A program made the position numbers and the translations under genes. A DNA stretch of 9,818 bases from Aromatoleum sp. (lineage in GTDB: Bacteria > Pseudomonadota > Gammaproteobacteria > Burkholderiales > Casimicrobiaceae), in the NCBI GenBank assembly GCA_010365205.1, contig JAAFGU010000070.1, positions 1 to 9,818 on the forward strand, read 5' to 3'. The notes beneath the pieces were generated by a model. It did not search any database. It worked only from the letters and a program-made list of their open reading frames with translations, and was not told where the DNA came from. Each line of letters begins with the position of its first letter. Position 1 is the stretch's first letter. This document shows positions 1-7,258 of the stretch, in pieces.

Positions 1-432
1 GCCGACGGCGCCGAGCGGACCTCGGCGTTGTCCAAAACCGTTGACACCACGGCATCCGCGCCTCCGAAGTTCGATCTCGATTTTCATCTGGACGATGCGG
101 ACAAGCCGGCGCCGATGAAGACGCCGGCGAAGGAGCCGGCGCTGGCTGCGGCCGGGGGCGGCGTCGCGACGTCGCTCGCGCGGCCGCAGGCGGCTATTGA
201 CCTCGACAAGCTCGACCTGTCGTTCGGCCCGGGGCACACGACGTTCGAAGATCCGACGCCGTCGGTGCTCGACGGCCAGTGGCACGATGCCGCGACCAAG
301 CTCGACCTCGCGAAGGCGTATCAGGAGATGGGCGATGTCGAAGGCGCTCGCGAGATCCTGCAGGAAGTGCTGCACGAAGGCGACGACCAGCAGAAAACGG
401 AAGCGCAGGCGCTGATGGCGAAGCTCGGCTGA
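1..432 (+). CDS. fimV: FimV C-terminal fragment (5' end outside window)
   Basis: This is the 3' end of an open frame that enters from the left edge (reading from base 1) and stops with TGA at 430–432. The TTG at 28 is in frame but is probably internal, not a start. The visible part is a low-complexity Ala/Pro/Asp/Lys-rich linker. It is followed by a conserved end containing TKLDLAKAYQEMGDVEGA and REILQEVLHEGD, the short TPR-like C-terminal domain that defines FimV/HubP-type polar proteins. In that family the N-terminal part is a periplasmic LysM region anchored by one membrane helix, and the C-terminal domain is cytoplasmic and involved in polar organisation and type IV pilus or twitching functions. 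Only the cytoplasmic tail is visible here. Its position upstream of truA matches the usual fimV–truA order. A strong terminator follows 24 nt downstream. Confidence 0.88.
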   Translation, partial: ADGAERTSALSKTVDTTASAPPKFDLDFHLDDADKPAPMKTPAKEPALAAAGGGVATSLARPQAAIDLDKLDLSFGPGHTTFEDPTPSVLDGQWHDAATKLDLAKAYQEMGDVEGAREILQEVLHEGDDQQKTEAQALMAKLG

Positions 433-455
433 AGGCCTGTCGGCGCACCATCGGT

Positions 456-492
456 CGGGCGGCGGAGCCAACATCCGCCGCCCGTTTTGTTT
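456..492 (+). terminator. Intrinsic terminator after fimV
   Basis: A perfect 11-bp GC-rich stem, CGGGCGGCGGA (456–466) with TCCGCCGCCCG (474–484), encloses a 7-nt loop. It is followed by the T-rich run TTTTGTTT (485–492). It sits 24 nt after the fimV stop codon, so it should separate fimV transcription from the truA series. Confidence 0.88.
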
Positions 493-572
493 GGAGCGGC
501 GCCCGTCGCGGGTTGCGAATGCCGCGAATCGGCCCCGTCCTTTTCAGGCACGGCTAACCGCCGAATTCTCGA
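493..572 (+). other. truA upstream gap, no recognised promoter
   Basis: These 80 nt lie between the fimV terminator and the truA ATG. A promoter for the truA-to-purF series would be expected here because of the terminator. I find no convincing -35/-10 pair: TTGCGA at 513–518 has no acceptable -10 element 16–18 nt downstream. There is also no clear Shine-Dalgarno sequence just before 573. No operator, trp leader peptide or attenuator is visible. Confidence 0.4.
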
Positions 573-1370
573 ATGCGCCTCGCACTGGGCCTCGAATACA
601 CGGGCGTTGCGTTCACCGGTTGGCAGTCGCAGCCGGATGGGCGCGGCGTCCAGGACGCGCTGGAACAGGCGCTGGGGGCGATTGTCGGGACGCCGGTTGG
701 AACGATCGCCGCGGGCCGCACCGATGCCCGTGTGCATGCGACGATGCAAATTGTCCATTTCGACAGTCCGGTCGCGCGACCCGATACGGCGTGGGTCCGC
801 GGCGTCAACTCCCATCTTCCGGTCGATGTCGCCGTGCAGTGGGTGCAACCCGTCGCCGACGATTTTCACGCGCGTTTCGCGGCTACCGCACGTCATTACA
901 CCTACCTCGTCGCCAATCGGCCCGTCCGTCCGGCACTCCTCGCCGGCCGCGTGGGCTGGTACCATCGCCCGCTTGACGTCGCCGCGATGGCGCGAGCGGC
1001 GCGGGTACTCGCGGGTACCCACGATTTTTCCGCGTTTCGTGCCGCGGAATGCCAGGCAAAATCGCCGGTGAAGACGGTGACCGTCGCCGCCGTCGCGGTG
1101 GACGGCGATTGCATCCGCTTCGAATTCAGCGCCAATGCGTTCCTCCACCACATGATCCGCAACATCGTCGGTGCGCTGGTCTACGTCGGGGCCGCCAAGG
1201 CGCCGGAGACCTGGATCGCGGAGCTTCTCGCCGGACGCGATCGCACGCGGGCGGCGCCGACCTTCGCCCCGGACGGCCTCTACCTGACCGGCGCCGACTA
1301 CGACGCAATATGGGGGCTGCCTTCGACGCGCCGCCGGTTGCCGACGGCGATCGCTTCGGCGCGGGCCTGA
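573..1370 (+). CDS. truA: tRNA pseudouridine(38-40) synthase TruA
   Basis: TruA converts uridines 38, 39 and 40 of the tRNA anticodon arm to pseudouridine in the cytoplasm. The 265-residue product has the normal family length. The N-terminal LEYTGVAFTGWQSQ is the characteristic TruA opening. The catalytic aspartate is D51 in AAGRTDARVHA, followed by DFHARFAATARHYTYLV and, in the second half, HHMIRNIVGALV. Two positions in the active-site loop differ from the common GRTD(A/T)GVHxxGQ form: R53 and M58 stand where glycine is usual. I chose the ATG at 573 because it gives the standard N-terminus directly, although no strong ribosome-binding site precedes it. It is the first gene after the fimV terminator, and trpF follows after 17 nt, so the two are probably co-transcribed. 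Family assignment is firm; promoter and regulation are not visible. Confidence 0.96.
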   Translation: MRLALGLEYTGVAFTGWQSQPDGRGVQDALEQALGAIVGTPVGTIAAGRTDARVHATMQIVHFDSPVARPDTAWVRGVNSHLPVDVAVQWVQPVADDFHARFAATARHYTYLVANRPVRPALLAGRVGWYHRPLDVAAMARAARVLAGTHDFSAFRAAECQAKSPVKTVTVAAVAVDGDCIRFEFSANAFLHHMIRNIVGALVYVGAAKAPETWIAELLAGRDRTRAAPTFAPDGLYLTGADYDAIWGLPSTRRRLPTAIASARA

Positions 1371-1376
1371 ACCGGC

Positions 1377-1380
1377 GGAG
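1377..1380 (+). promoter_or_regulatory. Ribosome binding site of trpF
   Basis: GGAG lies 7 nt before the ATG at 1388. It supports that ATG over the long open frame that extends upstream into truA. Confidence 0.6.
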
Positions 1381-1387
1381 CCTGCCG

Positions 1388-2044
1388 ATGCGCACGCGAG
1401 TCAAAATCTGCGGCATCACGCGGCTGGAAGACGGCGTTGCCGCCGCACGCGCCGGCGCCGACGCCATCGGGCTCGTCTTCTGGTCCGGCACGCAACGGGT
1501 CGTCACGCTCGAACGCGCGCGCGCGATCGCGATCGCGCTGCCGCCGTTTGTCACCGTCGTCGGGCTCTTTGTCGATCCGGCACCCGACGCGGTGCGGGCG
1601 GTGCTGGCGACGGTACCGCTCGACGTCCTGCAATTCCATGGCGACGAGACGCCCGCATTGTGCCGCGCGTTCGGGCGGCCCTATCTGAAGGCGATCGCGG
1701 TGTCGGGCACGGCCGGGGAAGCCGGTTTGCTAGAATACGCGGCTCGTTACGGCGACGCTGCCGGCCTTCTGTTCGACGCGCCGCCCTCCGGCGGACTGCC
1801 GGGCGGCACGGGCAGGACCTTCGATTGGGATGCGCTGCCGAAGCTGACCGGCCGATCGGTCGTGCTCTCGGGCGGGCTCAACTCGGGCAATGTCGGCGAG
1901 GCGGTGCGCCGCGTGCGGCCATGGGCAGTCGATGTGTCAAGCGGCGTCGAAGCCGCGGGCGCGGACGGCAGGCCCGAGAAGGGCATCAAGGACCCGGCGC
2001 GGATCGCCGCATTCATCGAGGAAGTGCGCCATGCAGATGTATGA
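1388..2044 (+). CDS. trpF: Phosphoribosylanthranilate isomerase
   Basis: TrpF catalyses the Amadori rearrangement of N-(5-phosphoribosyl)anthranilate to CdRP in tryptophan synthesis. The 218-residue protein has the usual length of a monofunctional TrpF (beta/alpha)8 barrel. The catalytic base is C8 in VKICGIT and the likely general acid is D130 in GLLFDAPP. LQFHGDE (81–87) and the phosphate-binding SGGLNSGNV (161–169) and VDVSSGVE (181–188) are all present. The ATG at 1388 has a good GGAG site and gives the canonical N-terminus. The loop around residues 33–36, SGTQ before R37, departs from the usual SPR(Y/H)V sequence. The gene follows truA by 17 nt, and its last 14 nt overlap the trpB start, which favours translational coupling. 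No Trp-rich leader peptide or attenuator was seen upstream. Confidence 0.97.
   Translation: MRTRVKICGITRLEDGVAAARAGADAIGLVFWSGTQRVVTLERARAIAIALPPFVTVVGLFVDPAPDAVRAVLATVPLDVLQFHGDETPALCRAFGRPYLKAIAVSGTAGEAGLLEYAARYGDAAGLLFDAPPSGGLPGGTGRTFDWDALPKLTGRSVVLSGGLNSGNVGEAVRRVRPWAVDVSSGVEAAGADGRPEKGIKDPARIAAFIEEVRHADV
2018..2024 (+). promoter_or_regulatory. Ribosome binding site of trpB, inside trpF
   Basis: GAGGAAG lies 6 nt before the ATG at 2031 and 12 nt before the alternative ATG at 2037. The spacing favours 2031, although many homologues start at the equivalent of 2037 (MYDLPD). The site is embedded in the last codons of trpF. Confidence 0.6.
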
Positions 2045-3269
2045 CCTGCCCGATTCCCGCGGTCACTTCGGGCCGTACGGAGGCGTGTTCGTCGCCGAGA
2101 CGCTGATCCGCGCGCTCGACGAACTGAAGACGCAGTACGCGCGCTACCGGCACGACGCCGCGTTTGTCGTCGAGTTCGAGGACGAGCTTGCGCACTACGT
2201 CGGCCGGCCGACGCCGGTCTACCACGCCAAACGTTGGTCGGAAAAACTGGGCGGGGCGCAGATCTGGCTCAAGCGCGAGGACCTCAATCACACCGGCGCG
2301 CACAAGATCAACAACTGCATCGGCCAGGCGCTGCTCGCCAAGCGTCTGGGCAAGCCGCGCGTGATCGCCGAGACCGGCGCCGGCCAGCACGGCGTGGCGA
2401 CCGCCACGGTCGCCGCGCGGTTCGGCATGGAATGCGTCGTCTACATGGGTTCGGAAGACATCAAGCGCCAGGCGCAGAACGTGTTCCGGATGACGCTCCT
2501 CGGCGCAACCGTGGTGCCGGTGGAGTCCGGCTCGAAAACACTGAAAGACGCGTTGAACGAAGCGATGCGTGACTGGGTGACCAATGTCGACACGACGTTC
2601 TACATCATCGGCACCGTCGCCGGACCGCACCCGTACCCGATGATGGTCCGCGATTTCCAGAGCGTCATCGGCAGGGAGTGCCTGACGCAGATGCCGGCGG
2701 CGGCGGGGCGGCAACCGGACGCGGTGATCGCCTGCGTCGGCGGCGGTTCCAACGCGATGGGCATTTTCTACCCGTATCTGTCGCACGAAAACGTGCGGTT
2801 GATCGGCGTCGAAGCCGCGGGTGAAGGCATTGCGACCGGCCGCCACTCGGCGTCGCTGACGGCGGGGCGTCCCGGGGTGCTGCACGGCAACCGGACGTAT
2901 CTTCTGCAGGACGCGAACGGTCAGATTACCGAGACCCACTCGATTTCCGCGGGACTCGACTATCCGGGTGTCGGGCCCGAGCACGCGTGGCTGAAGGACA
3001 GCAAGCGCGCCGAGTACGTGTCGATCACCGACGACGAGGCCCTCGCCGCATTCCACGAATGCTGCCGAATCGAGGGGATCATCCCGGCGCTCGAGTCGTC
3101 GCACGCGCTCGCCTACGCGGCCAAGATTGCCGCGACGATGCCCCGCGACAAGGTGCTGCTGGTCAATCTTTCGGGCCGCGGCGACAAGGACATGAACACG
3201 GTCGCCGAACGCTCGGGCCTCAAGTTCTACTGCCGGCCCGAATGCGATTCCGGACGGCGCGCCCGATGA
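2031..3269 (+). CDS. trpB: Tryptophan synthase beta chain
   Basis: TrpB is the PLP-dependent subunit that condenses indole with L-serine to make tryptophan, acting in the alpha2beta2 complex with TrpA. The 412-residue frame (from 2031) opens with DLPDSRGHFGPYGGVFV. K92 in HTGAHKINN is the Schiff-base lysine. ETGAGQHGVAT follows, then the PLP-phosphate loop GGGSN (237–241), EGIIPALESSHA and the C-terminal LSGRGDKDM. All expected catalytic parts are present. The Shine-Dalgarno spacing favours 2031, but 2037 is a real alternative that costs two residues. The protein ends about a dozen residues later than many homologues (a tail around CRPECDSGRRAR). The tail runs into an ATGA overlap with trpA. 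The start overlaps trpF by 14 nt, so trpF, trpB and trpA look translationally coupled. Some Burkholderia carry a methyltransferase gene between trpB and trpA; there is none here. Confidence 0.98.
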   Translation: MQMYDLPDSRGHFGPYGGVFVAETLIRALDELKTQYARYRHDAAFVVEFEDELAHYVGRPTPVYHAKRWSEKLGGAQIWLKREDLNHTGAHKINNCIGQALLAKRLGKPRVIAETGAGQHGVATATVAARFGMECVVYMGSEDIKRQAQNVFRMTLLGATVVPVESGSKTLKDALNEAMRDWVTNVDTTFYIIGTVAGPHPYPMMVRDFQSVIGRECLTQMPAAAGRQPDAVIACVGGGSNAMGIFYPYLSHENVRLIGVEAAGEGIATGRHSASLTAGRPGVLHGNRTYLLQDANGQITETHSISAGLDYPGVGPEHAWLKDSKRAEYVSITDDEALAAFHECCRIEGIIPALESSHALAYAAKIAATMPRDKVLLVNLSGRGDKDMNTVAERSGLKFYCRPECDSGRRAR

Positions 3270-4081
3270 ACCGCATCGACGGGGTGTTCGCGCAGTTGAA
3301 GACGGCCGGCCGCACGGCGCTGATCCCGTACATCACCGCGGGCGACCCGTCGCCGTCGGTGACGGTGGCGATCATGCACCGACTCGTCACGGCGGGTGCC
3401 GACATCCTCGAACTCGGCGTGCCGTTTTCGGACCCGATGGCCGACGGCCCCGTCATCCAGCGCGCGTCGGAACGCGCGCTTGCACAAGGCGTGGGCCTCA
3501 ATGACGTGCTGGCGATGGTCGCGGCCTTCCGCGCGACCGACCGTACAACGCCGGTCGTGCTGATGGGCTACGCGAACCCGATCGAGGCGATGGGCACCGA
3601 GTCGTTCGCCGATCGCGCGCGGACGGCGGGTGTGGATGGCGTGCTCGTGGTCGATTATCCGCCGGAGGAAGCGGCGGAGTTTGCCGCATTGCTCGGCGCC
3701 CGCTCGCTCGCGCCCATCTTCCTGCTGTCGCCCACCACACCCGTCGCGCGCATCGCGATGGTGGCGAAGATCGCCCGCGGCTACGTCTACTACGTTTCGC
3801 TCAAGGGCGTCACCGGCGCCGGAAATATCGACACCGCCGAGGTCGCGCGCAGGCTCGCCGAGATCCGTCGGCACATCGCGCTGCCGGTCGGCGTGGGGTT
3901 CGGCATCCGCGACGCTGCGAGCGCGAAGGCGATCGCCGCGCACGCGGACGCGGTCGTCATCGGCAGCCGGATCATCCAGGAAATAGAGACCGGAACGCCG
4001 GACGCGGCGCCGGAGCGCGCCGGGGCATGGCTCGCGGGGATCCGCGGCGCGCTCGACTCGATGCAGAAGCGCGCGGCGTGA
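3266..4081 (+). CDS. trpA: Tryptophan synthase alpha chain
   Basis: TrpA cleaves indole-3-glycerol phosphate to indole and glyceraldehyde-3-phosphate and passes indole through the tunnel to TrpB. The 271-residue protein has standard length. Both catalytic acids sit at their canonical numbers: E49 in ILELGVPFSDP and D60 in PMADGP. PYITAGDP (21–28), LLSPTTP, YYVSLKGVTGAG and the phosphate-binding VGFGI and VVIGSRI segments are all in place. The ATG at 3266 overlaps the trpB stop as ATGA, so translation is probably coupled and gives matched subunit amounts. A 55-nt gap separates its stop from accD. Confidence 0.98.
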   Translation: MNRIDGVFAQLKTAGRTALIPYITAGDPSPSVTVAIMHRLVTAGADILELGVPFSDPMADGPVIQRASERALAQGVGLNDVLAMVAAFRATDRTTPVVLMGYANPIEAMGTESFADRARTAGVDGVLVVDYPPEEAAEFAALLGARSLAPIFLLSPTTPVARIAMVAKIARGYVYYVSLKGVTGAGNIDTAEVARRLAEIRRHIALPVGVGFGIRDAASAKAIAAHADAVVIGSRIIQEIETGTPDAAPERAGAWLAGIRGALDSMQKRAA

Positions 4082-4125
4082 TCGGCGCTGGGCTCGGCAC
4101 GCGCGCCGCGCATGCGGAATTTTGC

Positions 4126-4136
4126 GGGGGGACGAG
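4126..4136 (+). promoter_or_regulatory. Ribosome binding region of accD
   Basis: A purine-rich run, GGGGGGACGAG, lies directly upstream of the ATG at 4137. It supports that start over the in-frame TTG at 4122, which would place the run inside the gene. Confidence 0.5.
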
Positions 4137-5006
4137 ATGAGCTGGCTGCAGAAACTTCTGCCACCGCGCATCAAAAGCACGCCGGGCGAGAAGAAGAACG
4201 CTGTCCCGGAAGGGCTGTGGGTCAAATGCCCGTCGTGCGAGGCCGTGCTCTACCGGATGGACCTCGAGAACAACCTGCACGTCTGCCCGAAATGCGGGCA
4301 CCACGCCCGGGTTCCGGCGCGCGAGCGCATCGAGCAGCTGCTCGATCCGGAGGGACGCTTCGAAATCGGTTCGGAGGTCGTCCCGGTCGACAGCCTCAAG
4401 TTCAAGGACCAGAAGAAATATCCTGACCGCCTCGCCGCCGCACTGGAGGAGACGGGCGAGACGGACGCGCTCGTCGTGATGCAGGGCAGCGTGAAGACCG
4501 TGCCGCTCGTCCTCGCGGTGTTCGAATTCGAGTTCATGGGCGGCTCGATGGGCTCGGTCGTCGGTGAGCGTTTCGTTCGCGGCGTGCGCGTCGCGTACGA
4601 GAACCGGGTGCCATTCGTCTGCATCTCGTCGTCGGGCGGGGCGCGGATGCAGGAAGGCGTCAATTCGCTGTTCCAGATGGCGAAGACGACCGCGGTGCTG
4701 CAGGAACTTACGAAGGCGCGGCTGCCATTCGTGTCGGTCCTCACCGATCCGACGATGGGCGGCGTTTCGGCGTCGTTCGCGTTTGTCGCCGACGTCGTCA
4801 TCGCGGAGCCCGGCGCGCTGATCGGATTCGCCGGTCCGCGCGTCATCGAGCAAACCGTTCGCGAAAAGCTGCCGGCAGGTTTCCAGCGCGCGGAATTCCT
4901 GTTGGAAAAGGGCGCAATCGACATGATCGTCGACCGGCGCCGCCTCAGCGACGAACTGGCTCGGGTGCTCGCGTTGCTGACGCGTCAACCGGCGCCCGCG
5001 ACCTGA
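4137..5006 (+). CDS. accD: Acetyl-CoA carboxylase carboxyltransferase subunit beta
   Basis: AccD pairs with AccA to transfer the carboxyl group from carboxybiotin to acetyl-CoA, giving malonyl-CoA for fatty-acid synthesis. The 289-residue protein is close to family length. The N-terminal four-cysteine zinc ribbon is intact (C31, C34, C50, C53 in VKCPSC and VCPKCGHH). It is followed by the crotonase-fold carboxyltransferase region with EFEFMGGSMGSVVGERF, SSSGGARMQEG, LTDPTMGGVSASFAF and IGFAGPRVIEQTVREKLP. The ATG at 4137 gives the typical MSWLQKLLPP start. The gene lies between trpA and folC, as is common in betaproteobacteria. In E. coli AccD binds nucleic acid through its zinc ribbon and autoregulates; the ribbon here is complete, but that activity is not shown. 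Confidence 0.98.
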   Translation: MSWLQKLLPPRIKSTPGEKKNAVPEGLWVKCPSCEAVLYRMDLENNLHVCPKCGHHARVPARERIEQLLDPEGRFEIGSEVVPVDSLKFKDQKKYPDRLAAALEETGETDALVVMQGSVKTVPLVLAVFEFEFMGGSMGSVVGERFVRGVRVAYENRVPFVCISSSGGARMQEGVNSLFQMAKTTAVLQELTKARLPFVSVLTDPTMGGVSASFAFVADVVIAEPGALIGFAGPRVIEQTVREKLPAGFQRAEFLLEKGAIDMIVDRRRLSDELARVLALLTRQPAPAT

Positions 5007-5070
5007 TCGCCGCGATTCCGTCGCGCTGCGCGCGTGGTCCCGCGCCTGCGCCTTCCGGCCTCCGCTCGCC

Positions 5071-6396
5071 ATGAGCCGTCCCTCGACGCTCGCCGCCTGG
5101 CTCGCCTATCTCGAAACGCTGCACCCGAAATCGATCGCGCTCGGGCTCGATCGCGTGCGGGCGGTGCAGACGAGAATGGACTCAACGCTGCATTGCCCGG
5201 TGATCACGGTGACCGGCACCAACGGCAAGGGATCGACGTGCGCGATGCTGGAATCGATTCTGGCGAGCGCCGGCTACCGCGTCGGTCTTTACACGTCGCC
5301 GCACCTGCTGCGCTACAACGAGCGCGTGCGGATCGCGGGCCGCGAGGCGACCGACGATGAACTCATCGCGGCGCTGAACGCCGTCGAGGATGCGCGGATC
5401 GGCGCGCTTGGTGCCAGCGGCAGCGACGTCCCTATTGCGCTGACGTATTTCGAGTTCGGTACGCTGGCGGCTCTCTGGCTGTTCGCAAGGGCCGGACTCG
5501 ATGCGCTGGTGCTCGAGGTCGGGCTCGGCGGCCGTCTGGATGCGGTGAACCTCGTCGATCCCGACGTCGCGGTGGTGACCAGCGTCGATTTCGACCACAT
5601 GGACTACCTCGGCGCGACGCGCGAGGACATCGGCCGCGAGAAGGCGGGCATTTTTCGCGCCGCGCGGCCGGTCGTCTGTGCGGATCCGCAGCCGACCGGC
5701 ACCATGGTGCGGCACGCCGAGGCGCTGGGCGCACGGTTGTATCTGATCGGACGCGACTACGGTTACGTGCCGGAGGGCGTGCAATGGCAATACTGGGGTC
5801 CAGGCGGCAAGCGCTTCGGCCTGCCGTTTCCCGCGTTGCGCGGCGAGTATCAACTCGCCAACGCGGCGACGGTTCTGGCGACACTGGATCTGATGCGCAA
5901 GTCGCTGCCGGTTGCTGCGGGCTCGATCCGTGATGGACTGCTGACGGTCGATCTGGCGGGACGGTTTCAGGTGCTGCCGGGACGGCCGACCATAGTCCTC
6001 GACGTCGCGCACAATCCGCACGCGGCGCGAGCGCTCGCGGGCGCGCTTGGTACGATGGGCTATCACCCCGAGACGTACGCGGTGGTCGGTATCCTCGCCG
6101 ACAAGGACATCGCAGGGATCGTCGGCGCGGTGCGATCGCGAATCGACCGCTGGTTTGTCGCGACGCTGCCGGGACCGCGTGGGGCGGCTGCGGCAACGCT
6201 GGCGGCTCGACTCGAGCGCGCCGGCATCGCTCCTGTGTCGGTCCGCGCGTTCGACGACGTCGCGGCAGCGTTGCGCGCGGCGCAGGGCGAGGCGAGCGAA
6301 GCTGATAGAATCGTCGTTTTCGGATCTTTCCTGACGGTTGCCGCTGCGCTTGCCGCCGTCCGATCCGGGCTCACTCCCGCGCAACGGCATGGCTGA
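5071..6396 (+). CDS. folC: Bifunctional dihydrofolate/folylpolyglutamate synthase
   Basis: FolC adds glutamate to dihydropteroate to make dihydrofolate and extends the polyglutamate tail of folates, using ATP in the cytoplasm. The 441-residue protein has the Mur-ligase-like layout. The P-loop is TGTNGKGST (48–56), followed by the substrate loop YTSPHL (74–79), LEVGLGGRLDAVN (148–160) and TSVDFDHMDYLG. K191 in GREKAGIF is the lysine expected to be carbamylated. The C-terminal domain begins near DVAHNPHA (311–318). The length and the ATG at 5071 fit the family, but no Shine-Dalgarno sequence is visible in the C-rich 64-nt spacer after accD. Its last 8 nt overlap the start of the SPOR-domain gene. 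Whether both enzymatic activities are kept cannot be read from the sequence. Confidence 0.96.
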   Translation: MSRPSTLAAWLAYLETLHPKSIALGLDRVRAVQTRMDSTLHCPVITVTGTNGKGSTCAMLESILASAGYRVGLYTSPHLLRYNERVRIAGREATDDELIAALNAVEDARIGALGASGSDVPIALTYFEFGTLAALWLFARAGLDALVLEVGLGGRLDAVNLVDPDVAVVTSVDFDHMDYLGATREDIGREKAGIFRAARPVVCADPQPTGTMVRHAEALGARLYLIGRDYGYVPEGVQWQYWGPGGKRFGLPFPALRGEYQLANAATVLATLDLMRKSLPVAAGSIRDGLLTVDLAGRFQVLPGRPTIVLDVAHNPHAARALAGALGTMGYHPETYAVVGILADKDIAGIVGAVRSRIDRWFVATLPGPRGAAAATLAARLERAGIAPVSVRAFDDVAAALRAAQGEASEADRIVVFGSFLTVAAALAAVRSGLTPAQRHG

Positions 6397-7258
6397 CCGC
6401 ATCGCTCTCAACGCCGATCTCGCCGTCGATGAACTTCGGCGCAAGGGCCGCCGCCGCCTGGTCGGCGCCATCGTGGTCGCGCTCGCGGCCGCAGTCCTGG
6501 TTCCACTGCTGCTCGAAAAGGAGCCACGGCCGCTCGGCGACGACGTGTCGGTCCAGATACCGCCCGTCGACGAAGGCAAGTTTGTCAACCGGCTAAACGC
6601 CAGGCCGGCCGAAACCACGACCGCGCCCAAGAACGCCGAACGCGTCGGACCCAAGGCGCCCGCGGCGGAGCCCGCGCCGGAAAGAAAACCCGAAGGAAAA
6701 TCCGAGGGGAAATCCGAGGGGAAATCCGAGGGGAAATCCGAGGGGAAATCCGAAGCGAGATCGGAGGCGTCGGCGACACCTCCGGCGCCGGCACCCGCAG
6801 CGGCCGTCGCCCCGTCCGGAAAATCGATCGCCGACGCCGAGCAGCGCGTGCTTTCTCCGACGTCCAAGCCGTTGCCGCAGGGTGATCCGAAGCCGCCTGT
6901 CCAAGCGAGACCCGTGGCCCAGCCGCCGGCCGTGATCGAGGCGAAGCCCGCGCCTGTCACGCCGGCGCCAAAACTCGAGGCGAAGGCCGCATCAGCCCCA
7001 ACGGTCGCACCGGTGCCGCCCAGACCGGACAGCTTTGTCGTACAGCTTGCCGCCTTCGCCGACGACAAGGGTGCCAACGCGTTGGCCGGCAAATTGAAGA
7101 AGGCCGCGTATGCTGCCTATGTCGAGCCGGTGCAGACGAGCCGCGGCACGCTTTGGCGCGTGCGCGTCGGCGGTTACGCGTCGCGCAGCGACGCCGATGC
7201 CGCCCGCGTGAAGCTGAAGAGCGAGGGCTACAGCGGCATCGTCGCGGCGGGCAAGTAG
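6389..7258 (+). CDS. dedD: DedD-like SPOR-domain cell-division protein
   Basis: This is a bitopic inner-membrane protein whose periplasmic SPOR domain should bind septal peptidoglycan stripped of stem peptides. DedD-type proteins act in late cell division. The 289 residues comprise a short cytoplasmic N-terminus with the positive cluster RRKGRRR (17–23) and one membrane helix (about 24–42). A long Ala/Pro/Lys/Glu-rich linker follows, then the SPOR domain (about 213–289; FVVQLAAFADDKGANALAGK and LWRVRVGGYASRSDA). The linker carries a perfect tandem repeat, with SEGK units at about 101–124. The start at 6389 lies inside the folC end (8-nt overlap), which suggests coupled translation. The position between folC and cvpA is the classical dedD position. 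Linkers of this family vary widely, so the name rests on context, topology and the SPOR domain. Confidence 0.9.
   Translation: MADRIALNADLAVDELRRKGRRRLVGAIVVALAAAVLVPLLLEKEPRPLGDDVSVQIPPVDEGKFVNRLNARPAETTTAPKNAERVGPKAPAAEPAPERKPEGKSEGKSEGKSEGKSEGKSEARSEASATPPAPAPAAAVAPSGKSIADAEQRVLSPTSKPLPQGDPKPPVQARPVAQPPAVIEAKPAPVTPAPKLEAKAASAPTVAPVPPRPDSFVVQLAAFADDKGANALAGKLKKAAYAAYVEPVQTSRGTLWRVRVGGYASRSDADAARVKLKSEGYSGIVAAGK
6689..6760 (+). repeat. 12-bp in-frame tandem repeat in dedD linker
   Basis: Four identical copies of TCCGAGGGGAAA occupy 6701–6748. They are flanked by degenerate copies at 6689–6700 (CCCGAAGGAAAA) and 6749–6760 (TCCGAAGCGAGA). The unit is four codons and translates as SEGK, bounded by PEGK and SEAR. 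Nucleotide identity between copies is complete even at third positions, which indicates recent expansion by slippage rather than selection on protein alone. Confidence 0.95.

Noticed and set aside
513..557. Possible promoter TTGCGA / GGCTAA before truA
   Set aside because: The spacing between the two elements is about 33 nt, far outside the 16–18 nt range.
1001..1020. Short direct repeat GCGGGTAC within truA
   Set aside because: Two copies only, inside a well-conserved coding region, and explained by codon choice.
1515..1537. GCGATCGC-like palindromic run inside trpF
   Set aside because: It falls in codons for an Ala/Ile/Arg stretch and is readily produced by GC-rich codon use; there is no array or clustering.
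4071..4111. Inverted repeat GCGCGGCG / CGCCGCGC between trpA and accD
   Set aside because: The 8-bp stem has a 25-nt loop and no T-run, and overlaps the trpA stop. Such pairings are expected by chance in DNA this GC-rich, so I do not call a terminator.
5182..7092. Long minus-strand open frame opposite folC and dedD
   Set aside because: It is antisense to two clearly recognised genes, has low-complexity Arg/Ser-rich composition and resembles no family; a shadow of GC-rich coding DNA.
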